Origin: Pyropia yezoensis
Lineage: Eukaryota > Rhodophyta > Bangiophyceae > Bangiales > Bangiaceae
Reading direction: 5' to 3'
Length of the DNA: 64,000 nucleotides
Assembly: GCA_009829735.1 (NCBI GenBank)
Contig: CM020620.1
Span: 18,248,354 to 18,312,353 of the forward strand
In this document: one piece after another, positions 52,202 through 63,432 of the stretch
How the letters are laid out: each line of letters begins with the position of its first letter
Numbering within the stretch: the stretch's first letter is position 1
Notes under the pieces: generated by a model
What the model saw: the letters and a program-made list of their open reading frames with translations, nothing else
Database searches by the model: none
Told to the model about the DNA's origin: nothing
Translations under genes and position numbers: made by a program

Positions 52202-54145
52202 CTAGGCACGCATGCTAGACTCTCCCACTCCACGGCCCTCGCCCTCACGTGGAGGCGAGCGGCGAGACCCACGCCGATAACGGTCCCCACTCGTTGGAAG
52301 GGGCGGCGGCTCCAAGTCGGAACCGTCGCGCCCCTCACGGTCGCGCAAGTGGCGCCGACCGTGGCTACTCTTCTGCCTGGTCTTGCGCGCAAGTTTGCGA
52401 CGCAGACGCTGGACAGACTCCGTCTCCGATGGGGTAGAGGACTCCGAGACGGAGTAAGACAACTCGTCTTCCGACACGGAGGGAGAGCGCCGCGAGTGAC
52501 GGCGACGACGGCGAGGAGGCGAGTATGCCCGGCTCGCACGACGCTTGCCACGCCCAAGTGGGGTTGGCTGGGGCATAATAGCCCCAATGCGAGCCAACTC
52601 GGCCGTCATAAACTCCGCCACCGACTCGCAACTCGCGGTCGCCACTGCAGTACGAACGCGCTCCTCAAGTTGAGGAGTCTCGGAACTTTGGAGGGTTGCG
52701 GTCGACGCGGCCAACCAGGAAATGGTGCGCACCAACGTGGTGATCATCATCTCTGAGGTTAGAGGCGTGGGCGGTAACACCAACTTGGGGTATACCGTCA
52801 GGAGGGTGGCCCCCAAGTTGGGAGACACCGGTGTGGATGACTCCACGGCCACGCTGATCGGGATGTTCCCGTGAGGCTGGAAAGGAACAGGAGGAAGCGG
52901 AGGGGCACGCCGAGGTGGCGGTACCCGGGTGTAACTGCGACCCCGACTTGGGGCCCCCGCAGTAGGTTGAGTCATATGGTCATCATATGAGGGCACAGCC
53001 ATAACTATGGGCTTGTCCGGGGGTGGCGCAGTGTGACGATCCACCCCCGGGGCATACGGGTAGTCCCCGATGCCCAACCCCTCTCGTAGGACCACACGGC
53101 CGTCGTGAAGTTCACGAGCGACCCACACGAACTGGCGAAGTGCGCCATCGTCCTTGGGCCCCCGAGTGGGGCGGCGCAACTTGTGCTCAATGCTCTCCCA
53201 CTCGATAAACTTGTGGAGGCGGAGCATCTCCTCAAGTAGAGTGAGTTGTCCTGACGAGCACCCCTCAGCAACTAGCTGAGGGGTGAGCTGTTCCAAACCC
53301 TGGATGAGCCGGAGGGGGAGATGCCAGAGCATCCCCCGCCGCTGAACACATGACACCCAGGTCGACATGACCTCGAGGAGCCACTGGGTGGCCAACATGG
53401 CCCACACCAGATGATCAGGGCCAGCCGTCAACATGACGGAGCCGAAGTGGTCAAGCAACCGTGGCAACAATGCCGGGAACCCGTAGGGGACCTCAACTTG
53501 AGGCCACCACTCGGGCTTCTTCGGGTAGTATTGCTCCTTACTGGCAGCAGACTGCTGAGGAAACTCAAGTTGAGCCGAGGTCACCAAGTAGGGACCTCGC
53601 CGGAAGTCCTTCTCCATCCGCACATCAAAGTGATGAGTGTGCGGATCGGCCTCGTGAAGGTACGGGGGGCGAGTTGCCACCGCGTCCCAAGTGAAGGTCG
53701 GCAAGTCGCCGGGACCCGGGATAGTTCCCCCGCGGTCCACCATGGCCTTGGCCCGCTGCACGTCCTCGACCTCCTCGTCGTCCAGGAAGGCAAACTGGTC
53801 CGTCCTGAAGCCGGCAGGGAACCCGACCCTACGGGGATACTTCTCCCGTAGGCGGTCCCATACCCGACCCATCGCTGCGCCGAGTCGGCCACAGCGAAGA
53901 ACAGTCAACCCCTCCTCATACAGAGGCCAAGCGGGGTAAAACCACCGCCCCAAGGCCTCACGCGGGACAACTTGTCCCGCCTCCGGGGGAGATCCTGCCG
54001 TCAACCCAAAGCCGGGTGACGCGGGAGTCCCACCCCCCGGAGCGATCGCGGAGCCCCCGCCGGAAGTCCCGGCAGGCGCTGCACCGTAGGAGGTGTCCTC
54101 CATACGCTCATCGAGAGAGTCCGTCTCCACTCCCGGAGTCGCCAT
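52202..54145 (-). CDS. B2 antisense ORF, intact 647-aa protein of unknown function
   Basis: It has the same length and start (ATG at 54145, context GAGAGCCATGGCG) as the B3 copy, with scattered substitutions and no indel. Central motifs HFGSV and GMLWHLP and the Arg/Ser-rich tail are preserved. Since B2 and B3 are separate insertions, an unbroken 647-codon frame in both argues that the protein is needed by the element. It converges on pol with a 111-bp spacer. Confidence 0.85.
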   Translation of the reverse strand: MATPGVETDSLDERMEDTSYGAAPAGTSGGGSAIAPGGGTPASPGFGLTAGSPPEAGQVVPREALGRWFYPAWPLYEEGLTVLRCGRLGAAMGRVWDRLREKYPRRVGFPAGFRTDQFAFLDDEEVEDVQRAKAMVDRGGTIPGPGDLPTFTWDAVATRPPYLHEADPHTHHFDVRMEKDFRRGPYLVTSAQLEFPQQSAASKEQYYPKKPEWWPQVEVPYGFPALLPRLLDHFGSVMLTAGPDHLVWAMLATQWLLEVMSTWVSCVQRRGMLWHLPLRLIQGLEQLTPQLVAEGCSSGQLTLLEEMLRLHKFIEWESIEHKLRRPTRGPKDDGALRQFVWVARELHDGRVVLREGLGIGDYPYAPGVDRHTAPPPDKPIVMAVPSYDDHMTQPTAGAPSRGRSYTRVPPPRRAPPLPPVPFQPHGNIPISVAVESSTPVSPNLGATLLTVYPKLVLPPTPLTSEMMITTLVRTISWLAASTATLQSSETPQLEERVRTAVATASCESVAEFMTAELARIGAIMPQPTPLGRGKRRASRAYSPPRRRRRHSRRSPSVSEDELSYSVSESSTPSETESVQRLRRKLARKTRQKSSHGRRHLRDREGRDGSDLEPPPLPTSGDRYRRGSRRSPPREGEGRGVGESSMRA

Positions 54146-54488
54146 GGCTCTCCCCAAGTTGGGGAGAGACGTCCTGGCTATCGCGGCACGAGACCCGCCT
54201 CGAGTTGAGGGGGACTCGGATCGTGGGTAAACGGGTGGCCTCCCCAGCGTGGGGTGGCCCCGTGTAAGGTGGAGGAGAAGTGGTGGTGGTGGTGAGGTGT
54301 GAACCGAGGAGAGCAAGCTGCCAAGTGGGCAAGCTTGAGGAGAGGGGCGGCCAACGTGACCGCCTCCACATCCGCGTTACGTACTCAAGGGGGGACAGCA
54401 AGTCGCGTCCCCCCCCCAACGCCGAGACGTGCGTTTACGCACCCCCTCACAGGGCCGACCGGGTCGGTCGGAACTGAGGAGAGGGGAG

Positions 54489-54956
54489 TGTGGCAGTATT
54501 GACCCCCAGGTAGGGGGCAACACGTGCCATGCAAGGGGCGGCAGGCCACTAGCCTGATCCGTTCCTCCCCCTGCATTTGGGTCCATATTCCCTAAGTTCG
54601 GGATAGTTAGCTTAGTAGTAAATCCAACTTGGATTTGAGGGTTTTCTGCATTTATCGTCTTGAATTTTCGTGTGGCCCGGTGGGCAGGTGCTGGGGTGGG
54701 AGATTCTGAGTGGCGAGATTCTGAGTGGACCCTGGGGGGATAAGGGGAGGGACAGCGGGGCTTGGCCCTGCGTCCCCGTCCCGACCAAGAAACTGTTGGA
54801 CCACACACCATCTTCTTGTTTGTCCGTGGGGGGATTGCCCCACAACAGGGATAGAGTGTGTGCGACTTGCACTTCTTCCGGTTCCCCCGACACGGGAGGC
54901 AGCCCTCGCTCACCGCCCCAACTTGGGTACTGTGTGTGCGAGTGGTTTTTGCCACA
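54489..54956 (+). repeat. B2 3' LTR (468 bp)
   Basis: It is preceded by the purine tract GAGGAGAGGGGAG. It matches the B2 5' LTR except for six changes confined to about 54907-54943. Confidence 0.92.
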
Positions 54957-56812
54957 GGTGTGGCGACCGCAACGACCGGTCGAGACCCACCCTCGCGGCG
55001 TGAACGTACTTCGTTCGTAGCCGACTTTTTACTCGCATTCCTAACAAGTTGTTGGATGCGTTTACTCAACTTGGGGCAATCATATGCCCAGTGACCATCG
55101 GAGTTGCAGTTCCAACACCGATGGTCCGGTCCGGGAGGGGTCTTCCCGACTGGGGAAGACGAAGGGATACCCTGGGAAGCTCCCACGGGAGCTACCACCC
55201 TCTCCTTGCGGATTCGGCGTGCCTCTCTCAACTCTCTGGCCTGGCGCGCCTCCTCCCGTTCCTTGGCCAACTCGGCCTGACGCTCCTGGCGTTGTTCCTC
55301 CCGCAACTTGCGGTAGGCCTCGCCTCTGCGGTAGGCGAACCTGGCCAACTCGGCCAGGGTCGCCCGGGTAGTGTTATGCTCCCGGGTCTCCATCCGGACT
55401 GACCAATGGAGTCCCTCCACAAACCGACTCTTCACCACAGCTTGTGGATGAAGAAACCCACAAAGATTGTTGAGCTTACGGACTCGCTCCGCAAAGGACA
55501 ACTCGTCCTCCGCCTCTTCCTGATGGGCTTGCGTAAACTCCTCGACTTGAGAAGCCAACGCTGCCTCATCAACCATGGCTCTCAACAACCAGTTGACGAG
55601 CTCCAAATAGGACGTCACCTCCCCAGCGCCTCCACTTGAGGAGCTGGGCATGACGGACATAAGTTCTGTCCGTAGGTCGCCCTTCGTAAACTCCTGTAGC
55701 ATGTAAAAAGCCATGCCTTCACTTATGGCATTGTCGTCACAGGCTTTTGTGAAACGACGTAGGAACTCAAAGACACGGAGGGGGGGAGTTCCGTCCCACT
55801 CCGCTTTGTGCCCAAAAGAATGAAGTGCATTCTTCTTGGCACGGCCCATGGCTCGGGCCTGGTCAGGACCATACGCCACCGACTTGTTGTGGAGGGCGTA
55901 GGTCTCACAGTCAAAGATCCTCTGGTAGACCGGGTTGGCTACCTGGATCTTGGGCGGCACCTCACGTTGAGGGAACAGCCGCTGTGGCACTGGGGTAAGT
56001 TCACTCTCAGTGCCTGTAGTCCGGCGCGGCGCGCTTGGTGTAGCCGCCGGCGTTTCCGGGGGGAACTCCCCCGTGAAGGGCGTACGCCCCACCGAGTATG
56101 GTGTGGCTCCCTCGTTGGGAGTCACAGGTGTCGCCCCCAGTTCGGGGCGACCCGAGATAGGCGTGGGGAGGGATTCCCCCTGCGCCTGCGGGCTCGAAAG
56201 CCCCAATCCGGTCTGGACATTCAGGCCATCTGGCAAACTCGCCACAATCTGATTCAGAATAGTATTCGTCATCGTGACCACCAGGTCCGGCAAAGTCTGC
56301 CGCAACACATTGGTCGCCTCCCGACGGACAGTTTCCGCGAGGAGTGGATTGACGACTCCAGTTGAGTCTCGGTCCGCCTCCGGGAGTCCACCTGAGGGGT
56401 AACCACGTTCCTCAGGGGTCTCAACCGGGGGCATGGGCGCGAGCCCATCGCCGACCAACGGAGGTCCACCGTCCTCCGAAAGCCTAGTTGGCGACGACTC
56501 CAAGCCAAAGTTGGCTCCAACCCGAGTGGAACCCGCGGGGACAGTCCTCACCCCTTGGGACGTTCCCGTTGAGTATACCACGCGGTGGCCAGACTTCGGC
56601 CCACCCACATCAGAAGTGTCACCCGAGTGAACTCCCGACTGAGTCGGGGTGGCCTGTTGCCCGCCCGTACTTCCAGTCCTGCTGGCTTGAGGGACCTCTA
56701 GTCCCTCTGCGACCCCAGGTAAACCCACCTGTGTCTCACCAGTATTCAAAGGCACTGAAGTACGTGCGTCACCCGTGTACTCCCCGGACGACGGGGGGTC
56801 CGAGCTAGCCAT
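54957..56812 (-). pseudogene. gag: B3 Gag, N-terminal part, cut by B2
   Basis: From the ATG at 56812 the frame is open through capsid-like region, coiled coil and CCHC knuckle to VAVATP, where the B2 LTR interrupts it. The missing tail (about 30 codons) is at 18756-18851. The join is exact apart from one ACACC. Against B1 Gag it differs at a few residues (LPTPIS for PLTPIS, RKLREE for RKFREE). Confidence 0.88.
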
Positions 56813-56931
56813 GTTGGCTGACGATCCGTATGACACGGTCCAAGACCACCGTTCCTCTGAGACAGAGGGCCCCCTACACCCGGGTGCACCCGGAGGTAAA
56901 GTTTACCTCTATCCCCTGCTGCTCCACCAAA

Positions 56932-57400
56932 TCTGGCAAAAACCACAAGCACACACGGCACCCAAGTTGGGGCGGTGTGCTAGGGCTGCCTCCCGTGTCG
57001 GGGGAACCGGAAGAAGTGCAAGTCGCACACACTCTGTCCCTGTTGTGGGGCAATCCCCCCACGGACAAACAAGAGGATGGTGTGTGGTCCAACAGTTTCT
57101 TGGTCGGGATGGGGACGCAGGGCCAAGCCCCGCTGTCCCTCCCCTTATCCCCCCAGGGTCCACTCAGAATCTCGCCACTCAGAATCTCCCACCCCAGCAC
57201 CTGCCCACCGGGCCACACGAAAATTCAAGACGATAAATGCAGAAAACCCTCAAATCCAAGTTGGATTTACTACTAAGCTAACTATCCCAAACTTAGGGAA
57301 TATGGACCCAAATGCAGGGGGAGGAACGGATCAGGCTAGTGGCCTGCCGCCCCTTGCATGGCACGTGTTGCCCCCCTACCTGGGGGTCAATACTGCCACA
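56932..57400 (-). repeat. B3 5' LTR (469 bp)
   Basis: Minus-strand family-B LTR with the changed end TCTGGC. It shares this base and the CCCCATCCCG base with the B1 5' LTR, while both 3' LTRs have the other base. The primer-binding site lies at 56912-56929. Confidence 0.92.
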
Positions 57401-58197
57401 CCTTCCTCCCCCCCCGCGCACCCCCTCACCCGTCGGCCGTTGCACAAGAGCTGCGCAGCTGTCCATCGCGGCGAGGGCTCCGTCGTGTTCCCCGGACTAC
57501 TTGACGCCGACTGCTTCTCGTTCCTCGTTCGATACCACCGAATGCAGCAGGCGCACCACCTCTATGTGGCCGCCGCCGTCGCTGCCGCCGACAGCACCGT
57601 CGTCTGTGCTGCCGTAAGTGCTGTGCTGCCGTGGCTGCGTCCGCGGCATCGTTGGCGTCGAGGAGGTCGGACGGGGTGAACGCAGTGCCGTGAGTTAAGA
57701 CTTGATAAAACCCTGATGAACCTTGATGTTTGTGTCTAAACCGACGTGGATGTGCCTTTACCTCACCTGTCTGTGTAGCCCGTACCCGTGCGGTCCTTCT
57801 CATGTCTCGTACGTCCACATCCATGTCGGTTATGGCCACAACATCAAGGTTTATCACATTTTCATTTAGGAATCGGCCTGTACGGTACCGTCAGAGGGGG
57901 TGCGTTGACGTTCTTGACAAGTTTTCTGCCCGGAATCGGGCCTGGCAAGCTCGGACGGTGGATCCCGGGTTAAGGGGCACTGCGCAGGCTCAGACGCCCA
58001 CCGAGCTCCAACATTCTTCGAACCAATAGAATCCGACCTGGTCCAGGTTCGTTCAGTAAGTGATGGACAGGGGCGACCTCTCACCCTCCCACAGCAACCG
58101 CTGGCCCACATTTTGGGTCTGAAATCACGCTAGCGCTTGCAGGCACGGGCAGGGGATCGCCGTGGGCATGCGCTTGGATACAAGAAGATAAGAGGTG
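57401..58197. other. Unassigned flank of B3
   Basis: It starts with a pyrimidine tract. The longest plus frame (57730-58029) begins at a non-ATG or weak start and has no recognisable product. Confidence 0.4.
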
Positions 58198-59556
58198 TGA
58201 TTATAATCATTCTCGGCTCGATGACAAATGATTATAAACAACCCTTGAATTTAAATCTTATGGAGCGGTTTTTTCATTATACCCATTGGTCATGATTACA
58301 ATATAGCCCCCAGCACGGCGCAAAGGGGGCTGAGAGCGAAGCTTTTTCAGAGGAGCGCCAAAATACATCCAGTATTCGAGGAGAAAAATTGGCAGTACTG
58401 AGCCGCTATCCGCGTCTCCGCACGCTCACTCTGAGAAAGCCCGCCACGAGGACCCCTCCCAATGCATGTCTCGTCCTCGCTCGGACGACAACCCTCCCCA
58501 TAACACTCGCCCTCACCCTCCCGCCGCACGCCAGCCTCCACTCCGGTGTCTGCAGATCGCACAGCCTGTGCCTGGCGCCCGTCCTCCATTGCTCTGCTCA
58601 GACGTGACGCGCACACCGTTGTCGCGGAAAAAAGAGAGGGAGCGCCGGGCGTGAGCAGAGTAGTCGGGCCTGCCACGGTGGGTGAGGGTGAAGAGAAGGG
58701 AGGCAGACGCCACAAGCGAAAGGTCCGCGGCTGAGGGAGGTGATGGGCTGCGGGGGGTGGTGGTGAAGGACTGCGGGGGGAATGGTGTGGGTACATGACA
58801 CAAACGGCTCCAACCCACGCCGCGTGCTGCGCGGCACCGCATGTGCACAAGTGCACAGAGGTGCGTGGGAGCGCTCGGCAAGAGGGGCCGCAGAACACTC
58901 AAGGAGGGGCGTCCGGAGCACCAGCACCCTGGCTCTGCCCGAGTTGTGGGAGGGGGGGGGACCAGCCCTGGCACTCCGGCGCAGAGGGGGCCGCGGGCGC
59001 CCTCCCGTGGGCCCAGGGGCGTGGAACATGCCTGCGCCCAAACTGTGCGAGGAGGGGGGCCCCGCCGCGTTGGGACCGGTGGGGGCGGCCTCAGAACGTG
59101 GTGCTCGCGCGGGGAGCCATGCCGAGATTCCACATGAGGCTGCCGCGCCTCGCCACACCAAGATTCCACATACGCGGATGTGCGTGCTCCAGCAACAGTA
59201 CTTTTCAAGAAAGACCGAGGAAATTGCAAGTACTTGCTTGGTGAACGGCAAACATCGAACGACGTTCGCCGTCTATTCGCCGTCCAATCATGTCGCAGCG
59301 CCGGAGAACGTGCGGCTCAGAGCTATTCAAGCTTCCCGTGCCCGACCCTCCAATTGACCAATCAGCGCCCCTATTGACGTCAAGCTGAGGGCGACTGTGA
59401 GCCACGAATCGACGTTAAGGGTGTCCATCTCGTATAGTGGCTTCGCTAATAATCATTCAAGTCAACCTAAGTAATATTAAATGCGTCAGCCAATTGTGTA
59501 AGGCCCAAAAAGGCCACAACAGCCGCGTGTGCCACTGGCACGACACGCTGATTTCT

Positions 59557-59715
59557 TTACTCGTACTGTGCCTCAGCAACCGCTATCAGTCGAGAGACCA
59601 GCTCCTGCGCTCCCGCCACACTCGTTACGTCTTCGGCGGCCAGTTCGTCAGTCCCCTCGTCTTCGTCCAGGCCCTGCGCAACCGAGGGTGCGACACTCCC
59701 AGCCGACTGTGCCAT
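59557..59715 (-). CDS. Possible small protein or last exon (52 aa)
   Basis: An ATG at 59715 opens a 52-codon frame to a TAA at 59557. It is acidic in the middle (GLDEDEGTDELAAEDV) and ends in an amphipathic helix (AQELVSRLIAVAEAQYE), which looks more like real protein than the surrounding frames. Upstream on the same strand, near 59945, an open frame encodes KRGRP, an AT-hook-like core. The two could be exons of one gene. No start for the upstream part was found and no family is recognised. Confidence 0.25.
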   Translation of the reverse strand: MAQSAGSVAPSVAQGLDEDEGTDELAAEDVTSVAGAQELVSRLIAVAEAQYE

Positions 59716-60234
59716 CTCACCCGTACCAGTGAAGGAGTCTTTGCCGGGGAAGCAGCCAGGCGCCGATACACGTCAGGGAGCTTTATATTTAACTTGGAGC
59801 AGGCGAGCTAGTCATATGCGTAGCGTCCCGCCTGTCACGACAAGCGGGCCAGGCACTCCTTGCAGGCATTCTTGCGGTTGCATTGTCGGTTGTGAAGTCT
59901 GCGCTGCTCTCTGTCGCCGGCCGACCACGCTTCCAGGGAAGAGGAAATATGGCACTCTGGTCATCAGTTTCGTCTGCCGAGACGCTGCTGCCAGCGGGGG
60001 CTCCCCTGCTTGTTGCACCAAGAGCCGCAGGTACAGCAGGTGCACCTGACACAGACGCGTCAGGGTCGGTCCTAGGGGGAGGAAGCGCCCGGGAATCTAT
60101 TGTCCAAGTGGCGGGTGGGAGGTTGCAATGAGCCGTCTTCGCGGCGGTCGCGGCTGGTGGACAGCGTCGGGACGCCGTTGATGCTCTTGGGGCGATGTCC
60201 AAGTGCCCCCTTTGCTCTGCGAAAGTACTCCGAT

Positions 60235-60327
60235 CGTAGTTAAATATGAATGTCCATGTGATTCTCGTAGTTAAAGCCAAATGCCCATGTGGCTATCATA
60301 GTTATGGCCGAATGCCTAGGTGATTAT
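60235..60327 (+). repeat. Three tandem 31-bp repeats
   Basis: Diverged units start at 60235, 60266 and 60297, each of the form CRTAGTTA(n)GCC(n)AATGYCYATGTG. The last unit runs into the TGATTATAATCA palindrome. Confidence 0.7.
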
Positions 60328-60361
60328 AATCAAAAGGGCCGTGATGATAATGATTATAATT

Positions 60362-62342
60362 ATCGAAATCAACGTTATTGTAATCACTTGAAAATCACCT
60401 GCCACCAATGAAGAAGATAGGCCGTGGCTGACGCTTCACATCCATCTCGTCGGGGCATGTCGCCGTCGTCCTTTTCCGCTAAGTGTGCGAGCGCTCGGAA
60501 AAGCGTGCACAAACTTCGCTATCGTGCTTTTCCGAAAAATGGCGGGTCGGGGTGTTCGGGCGAACAGAACAGCAACCACACGCACACAGTCTCAGGTGGC
60601 CCACGGTGTCTCGTTTGAGAATCTGACCAATGGGAAAGTACTGGGCACTCGGCACGGGGCCCACCCAGTGTATTTCGCGACCCTACCGTGTCACACTCTA
60701 AAAAGTGCCTGCGCCAATCAAGACCTATCGTTTCTGCCGGAGCGGCCGCGGCCGGAGCCGCGATGGTGGTGGACGGCGGCTGGGGGGGTGGGGCGCGATG
60801 GTGGTGGCGGCTGGGGGGGTGGCCACGGAGGGGTGGTGATTGAGTTGGTCCCCCGCGGCGGCTCTGGGTGCCGTGGACGGCGCGGAGGTGACGGGCGTCG
60901 TCGCGGCTGGTGTGACCGCGGCCGACGCTGCGATTGTGTTTGACAGCAGCCGAGGGGTGGAGGCGGCGCGGCTGGTCGGCCCGCTCGCCGTACCCCCCCC
61001 GTCCGCCCCCTCCCGGCCCCCCTCGGTCGCCGTCGGCCGGGGTAGAGGCGACAGGAGTGGGTGGCCTGGCCGTCTTGGCCGCCGCCACCGTCCGATACCA
61101 CCCTTTCTCTCCCTCCACCCCCACCACCCTTGCTTACTCTCCCCCCCCCCCCCGCTCGTGTGCCGCGCCCCCACAGCCACTGCCAATCCGCCCCAGCGTT
61201 GGGGTGAGGTGGTGCGTCGGTCGCGGCCGTCGCGTTGGGCAGCTGCCGCTGTGCTGTCGGGATGGGCGACTGGCTGGGGGGGAAGAGGAGGGGGTGCTGC
61301 GATGAGGGGGGGTATTGAGGGAGGGAAGACGGGGGAGGCGGAGGGGGGGGGGGGCAGTGCTGGGGGTTCGCCCGCACCTGCCCCCCCTCTGGCCTCTCTC
61401 GGTATGTGGTTGGTCCAGGGCTGATGCGCAGGGTGGGGGGCGCAGACGACAAGAGGGAGCGCCCCTCCCCCCCTCCGCCACCCTCCACCGTGTGGCGCCC
61501 CCTGCTGCCGTCCTATCTCGGCCGCGCGCCGTTGCGGGGTCACGTCCCGCTCCGTCCCCGCGACGGCTGCCACGGCAGGGGACGCCGTGGCCGACTCTTC
61601 CCGCGCCCCCCCCTCCCCTCTCTCTGCTCTGCGTCGCGGCTGCCATCAGCGGCGTGTGCGCTCTGCCAGATACGTCCGAGCGCCTGGCTAATGGCAGCTG
61701 GCTCCCTCGCGGCCATGGAGGAGGGTGGGAAGGGCGGGCGAGTTGTTTGGGCGGCAGCGGCGGCGGTGGTGGCGTTGGTGGCGGTTGTGGTAGTGGTGGT
61801 GGCGGTTGTGGCCGTTGTGATGGCGGTTGTGGTGGGGGCGGGAGGGGGGAAGGGGGCGCCGCCCGTGCAGAGGGGGCCGGAAGGCAGGGATGATGCGCCC
61901 TCCGGCGGGAGGGGGCGGCTGGCCGCCCACGCGGCTGCCCGCGCCCGTCCCTGCGCCCGCACCCGTCGGTGACGATGGCTGGGGTTTGAAGTATGGGGGG
62001 GGGGGGGGAGCTGCTGCCGCAGCTGGGGACGCCAGCTGCAGGGGTAGTGGCAGCGGCAGCTGCGGTACCGACGGCGGCAGCGGCGGCGGCGGCGGCAGCG
62101 GCGGCCATGGTGGTTACGGTGGCGGTGGCGGTGGGGATCGTCGTGGTGGCGGCCATGGGGTGTCTGGCGGCGGCTCGCCGGCGGTCGGTGCGGCACGGCG
62201 CTGGGGGGGGCGGCCATCACCGTCGGCCGAGCGGCGGCGAAGTCGCGACGGGGCGCACGCCATGGAGGCCCTTGGCGCCGTCGCGCGGGAGAGAGAGGGG
62301 GTGCCGCGCCGCCCTGGCGGAGGTGCGGCGCTCCCCTCCCAG
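60362..62342. other. Very GC-rich region with G and C runs; no gene assigned
   Basis: Long frames are open on both strands because stop codons are rare at this composition. They encode Gly/Ala/Pro/Arg-rich strings and are not evidence of genes. A 30-bp direct repeat (GCGATGGTGGTGG with a G run) lies at about 60761-60825. One plus frame near 61740-61840 encodes a run of Ala and Val that could be membrane segments of the acyltransferase that follows. Confidence 0.4.
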
Positions 62343-62572
62343 AGTCCCGTCGGCCTCGACGGCATTACCGTTGTGTGGCCAGGGGAGGCGACGGTCTGCT
62401 CCTTGGCCGCCACCGTGGCCGTCATCCTCACCCCGACCGCCCGGGTGGTGCGGGTGCTGCTGAGCCACCCGGCGGCGCGGCTGCTCGGCCGCGTGTCCTA
62501 CTCGACCTACCTCATCCACTGGTCGTTGTGGGTGTTCCTCCACTACGCCTTGTGGCAGGACTGGCCCCGCAG
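62343..62572 (+). pseudogene. Acyltransferase-3 (OafA/NRF-6 type) C-terminal fragment
   Basis: The frame encodes two hydrophobic segments separated by PTARVVRVLLSHPAARLLGR and the signature SYSTYLIHWSLWVFLHY, typical of the late membrane helices of acyltransferase family 3, integral membrane proteins that move acyl groups onto sugars or lipids. The catalytic N-terminal His region and earlier helices are not recognisable upstream. They may be in other exons, lost, or hidden by frameshifts in the homopolymer-rich DNA. The frame stays open downstream but becomes low-complexity. Confidence 0.5.
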
Positions 62573-62999
62573 AGGCGAGGCAGGCGGCGGCCAGAACGGC
62601 AGCGGCTGTCCATGTTTTGGTTGGCGGCCGCGTCCCGCCGCACCGCGCGGGCCCCGCCACGCGCCGCGGCGGCCGCCGCGGCGGGGCGCGAGCACCGCCA
62701 GGCCCTGCCGCTCCCATCCCCCCCCACCACCACCACCCTCCCGCGGCGCTCGAGCCGCGGCGCCAGCCACAGCCACCCCCGCCGCCGCCCCCTCTACCGC
62801 GCGTACCCCCCCCCCCCAGACTGGGACCATGGCCACGGCGGCCGTCGCGCGGGCGACCTGGCCACAGACGCGGCGCGCAGGCAGCGCGCGTCGTGGCACG
62901 CAGACCGCCCCACCCCCCCGCCCCCACCCCCCCCCGCGTGGCGCCGAGCCTACACCCCCCCCCCGGCCCTTCCGCCCCCCTCCCACCCCCGCCCCCCCC

Positions 63000-63432
63000 A
63001 ACCTCTGCCGCCCGCTCCAACAGCAAGTCCGCCACGTGCGCGTGCACGCCGAGCACGCCCGCGACGACCACGTCCACGTCCCCCCCCCCCCCTCCCGGAT
63101 GGCCGCCACCGCGTCGGCAACGAGCGCCGGGATGTCCTCCCGCGCGTGGCGCCCGCGCGACAAAAAGACGGGCAGGACGGGAGCACGCGGCGGGCGCCGG
63201 CGGCGACCGCCGCGGCGAGGCCGTCGGCGATGGAGGGGGCGGCCAGCTCCATGTGCGCCGCGTAGACGGGGCGGCGGGCAGCGTCGCGGGCGGCGACGAG
63301 CGCGGCAAGATCCGTGAGGGCCGCGTTGGCCGCCGCGACCCGCGAGCCGTGGTCGACCAGCAGCAGCGCCGTCGTCGAGGCGGGGGCGGGGGCACCGCCG
63401 GCGGCGGCGGGGGGGGTGGCGGTGGTGACGGT
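63000..63432 (-). pseudogene. sirB: Sirohydrochlorin ferrochelatase (SirB/CbiX type), two frame breaks
   Basis: The product would insert iron into sirohydrochlorin, the last step of siroheme synthesis, in the plastid of plants and algae. Read from 63432 leftward, frame one encodes LLLVDHGSR (metal-binding His), then HMELAAPSIADG. Frame two has PVLPVFLSRGRHAREDIPAL (second metal His). Frame three has DVDVVVAGVLGVHAHVADLLLERA. These motifs are in the family's order and give about 135 residues, the usual size of the short plant-type enzyme. The frames change near 63180 (one base short) and in a G run near 63080. Both sites suit homopolymer sequencing error, so the gene may be intact. No ATG is present before VDHGSR; a 5' exon with a transit peptide is expected but not identified. 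Confidence 0.72.

Larger units (their letters stand above)
48765..54956 (+). mobile_element. Second reading of B2: pol to 3' LTR, nested in B3 gag
   Basis: It carries the B2-specific pol variants (AEKNYG, TTPVDE, VAAYG, RPLPTRE, KVAPPP) and the B2 LTR variants. Its 3' LTR ends at 54956 next to GGTGT (54957-54961), the complement of the ACACC beside the B2 5' LTR at 18755. Its first 3.45 kb repeat 12114-15568. Confidence 0.87.
58198..60361. other. Interval bounded by two AT-rich palindromic repeats
   Basis: The 12-bp palindrome TGATTATAATCA occurs at 58198-58209 and 60321-60332. In both places TGATTATAA recurs about 30 bp downstream, so a 40-bp direct repeat brackets about 2.1 kb. The bracketed DNA is GC-rich with frames on both strands and no clear protein. 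It may be an old element with degraded ends. Confidence 0.4.

Noticed and set aside
54377-54956. Gag of 819 aa on the minus strand running into the B2 LTR
   Set aside because: The codons below 54957 are LTR sequence read through after the insertion, not a gag extension.
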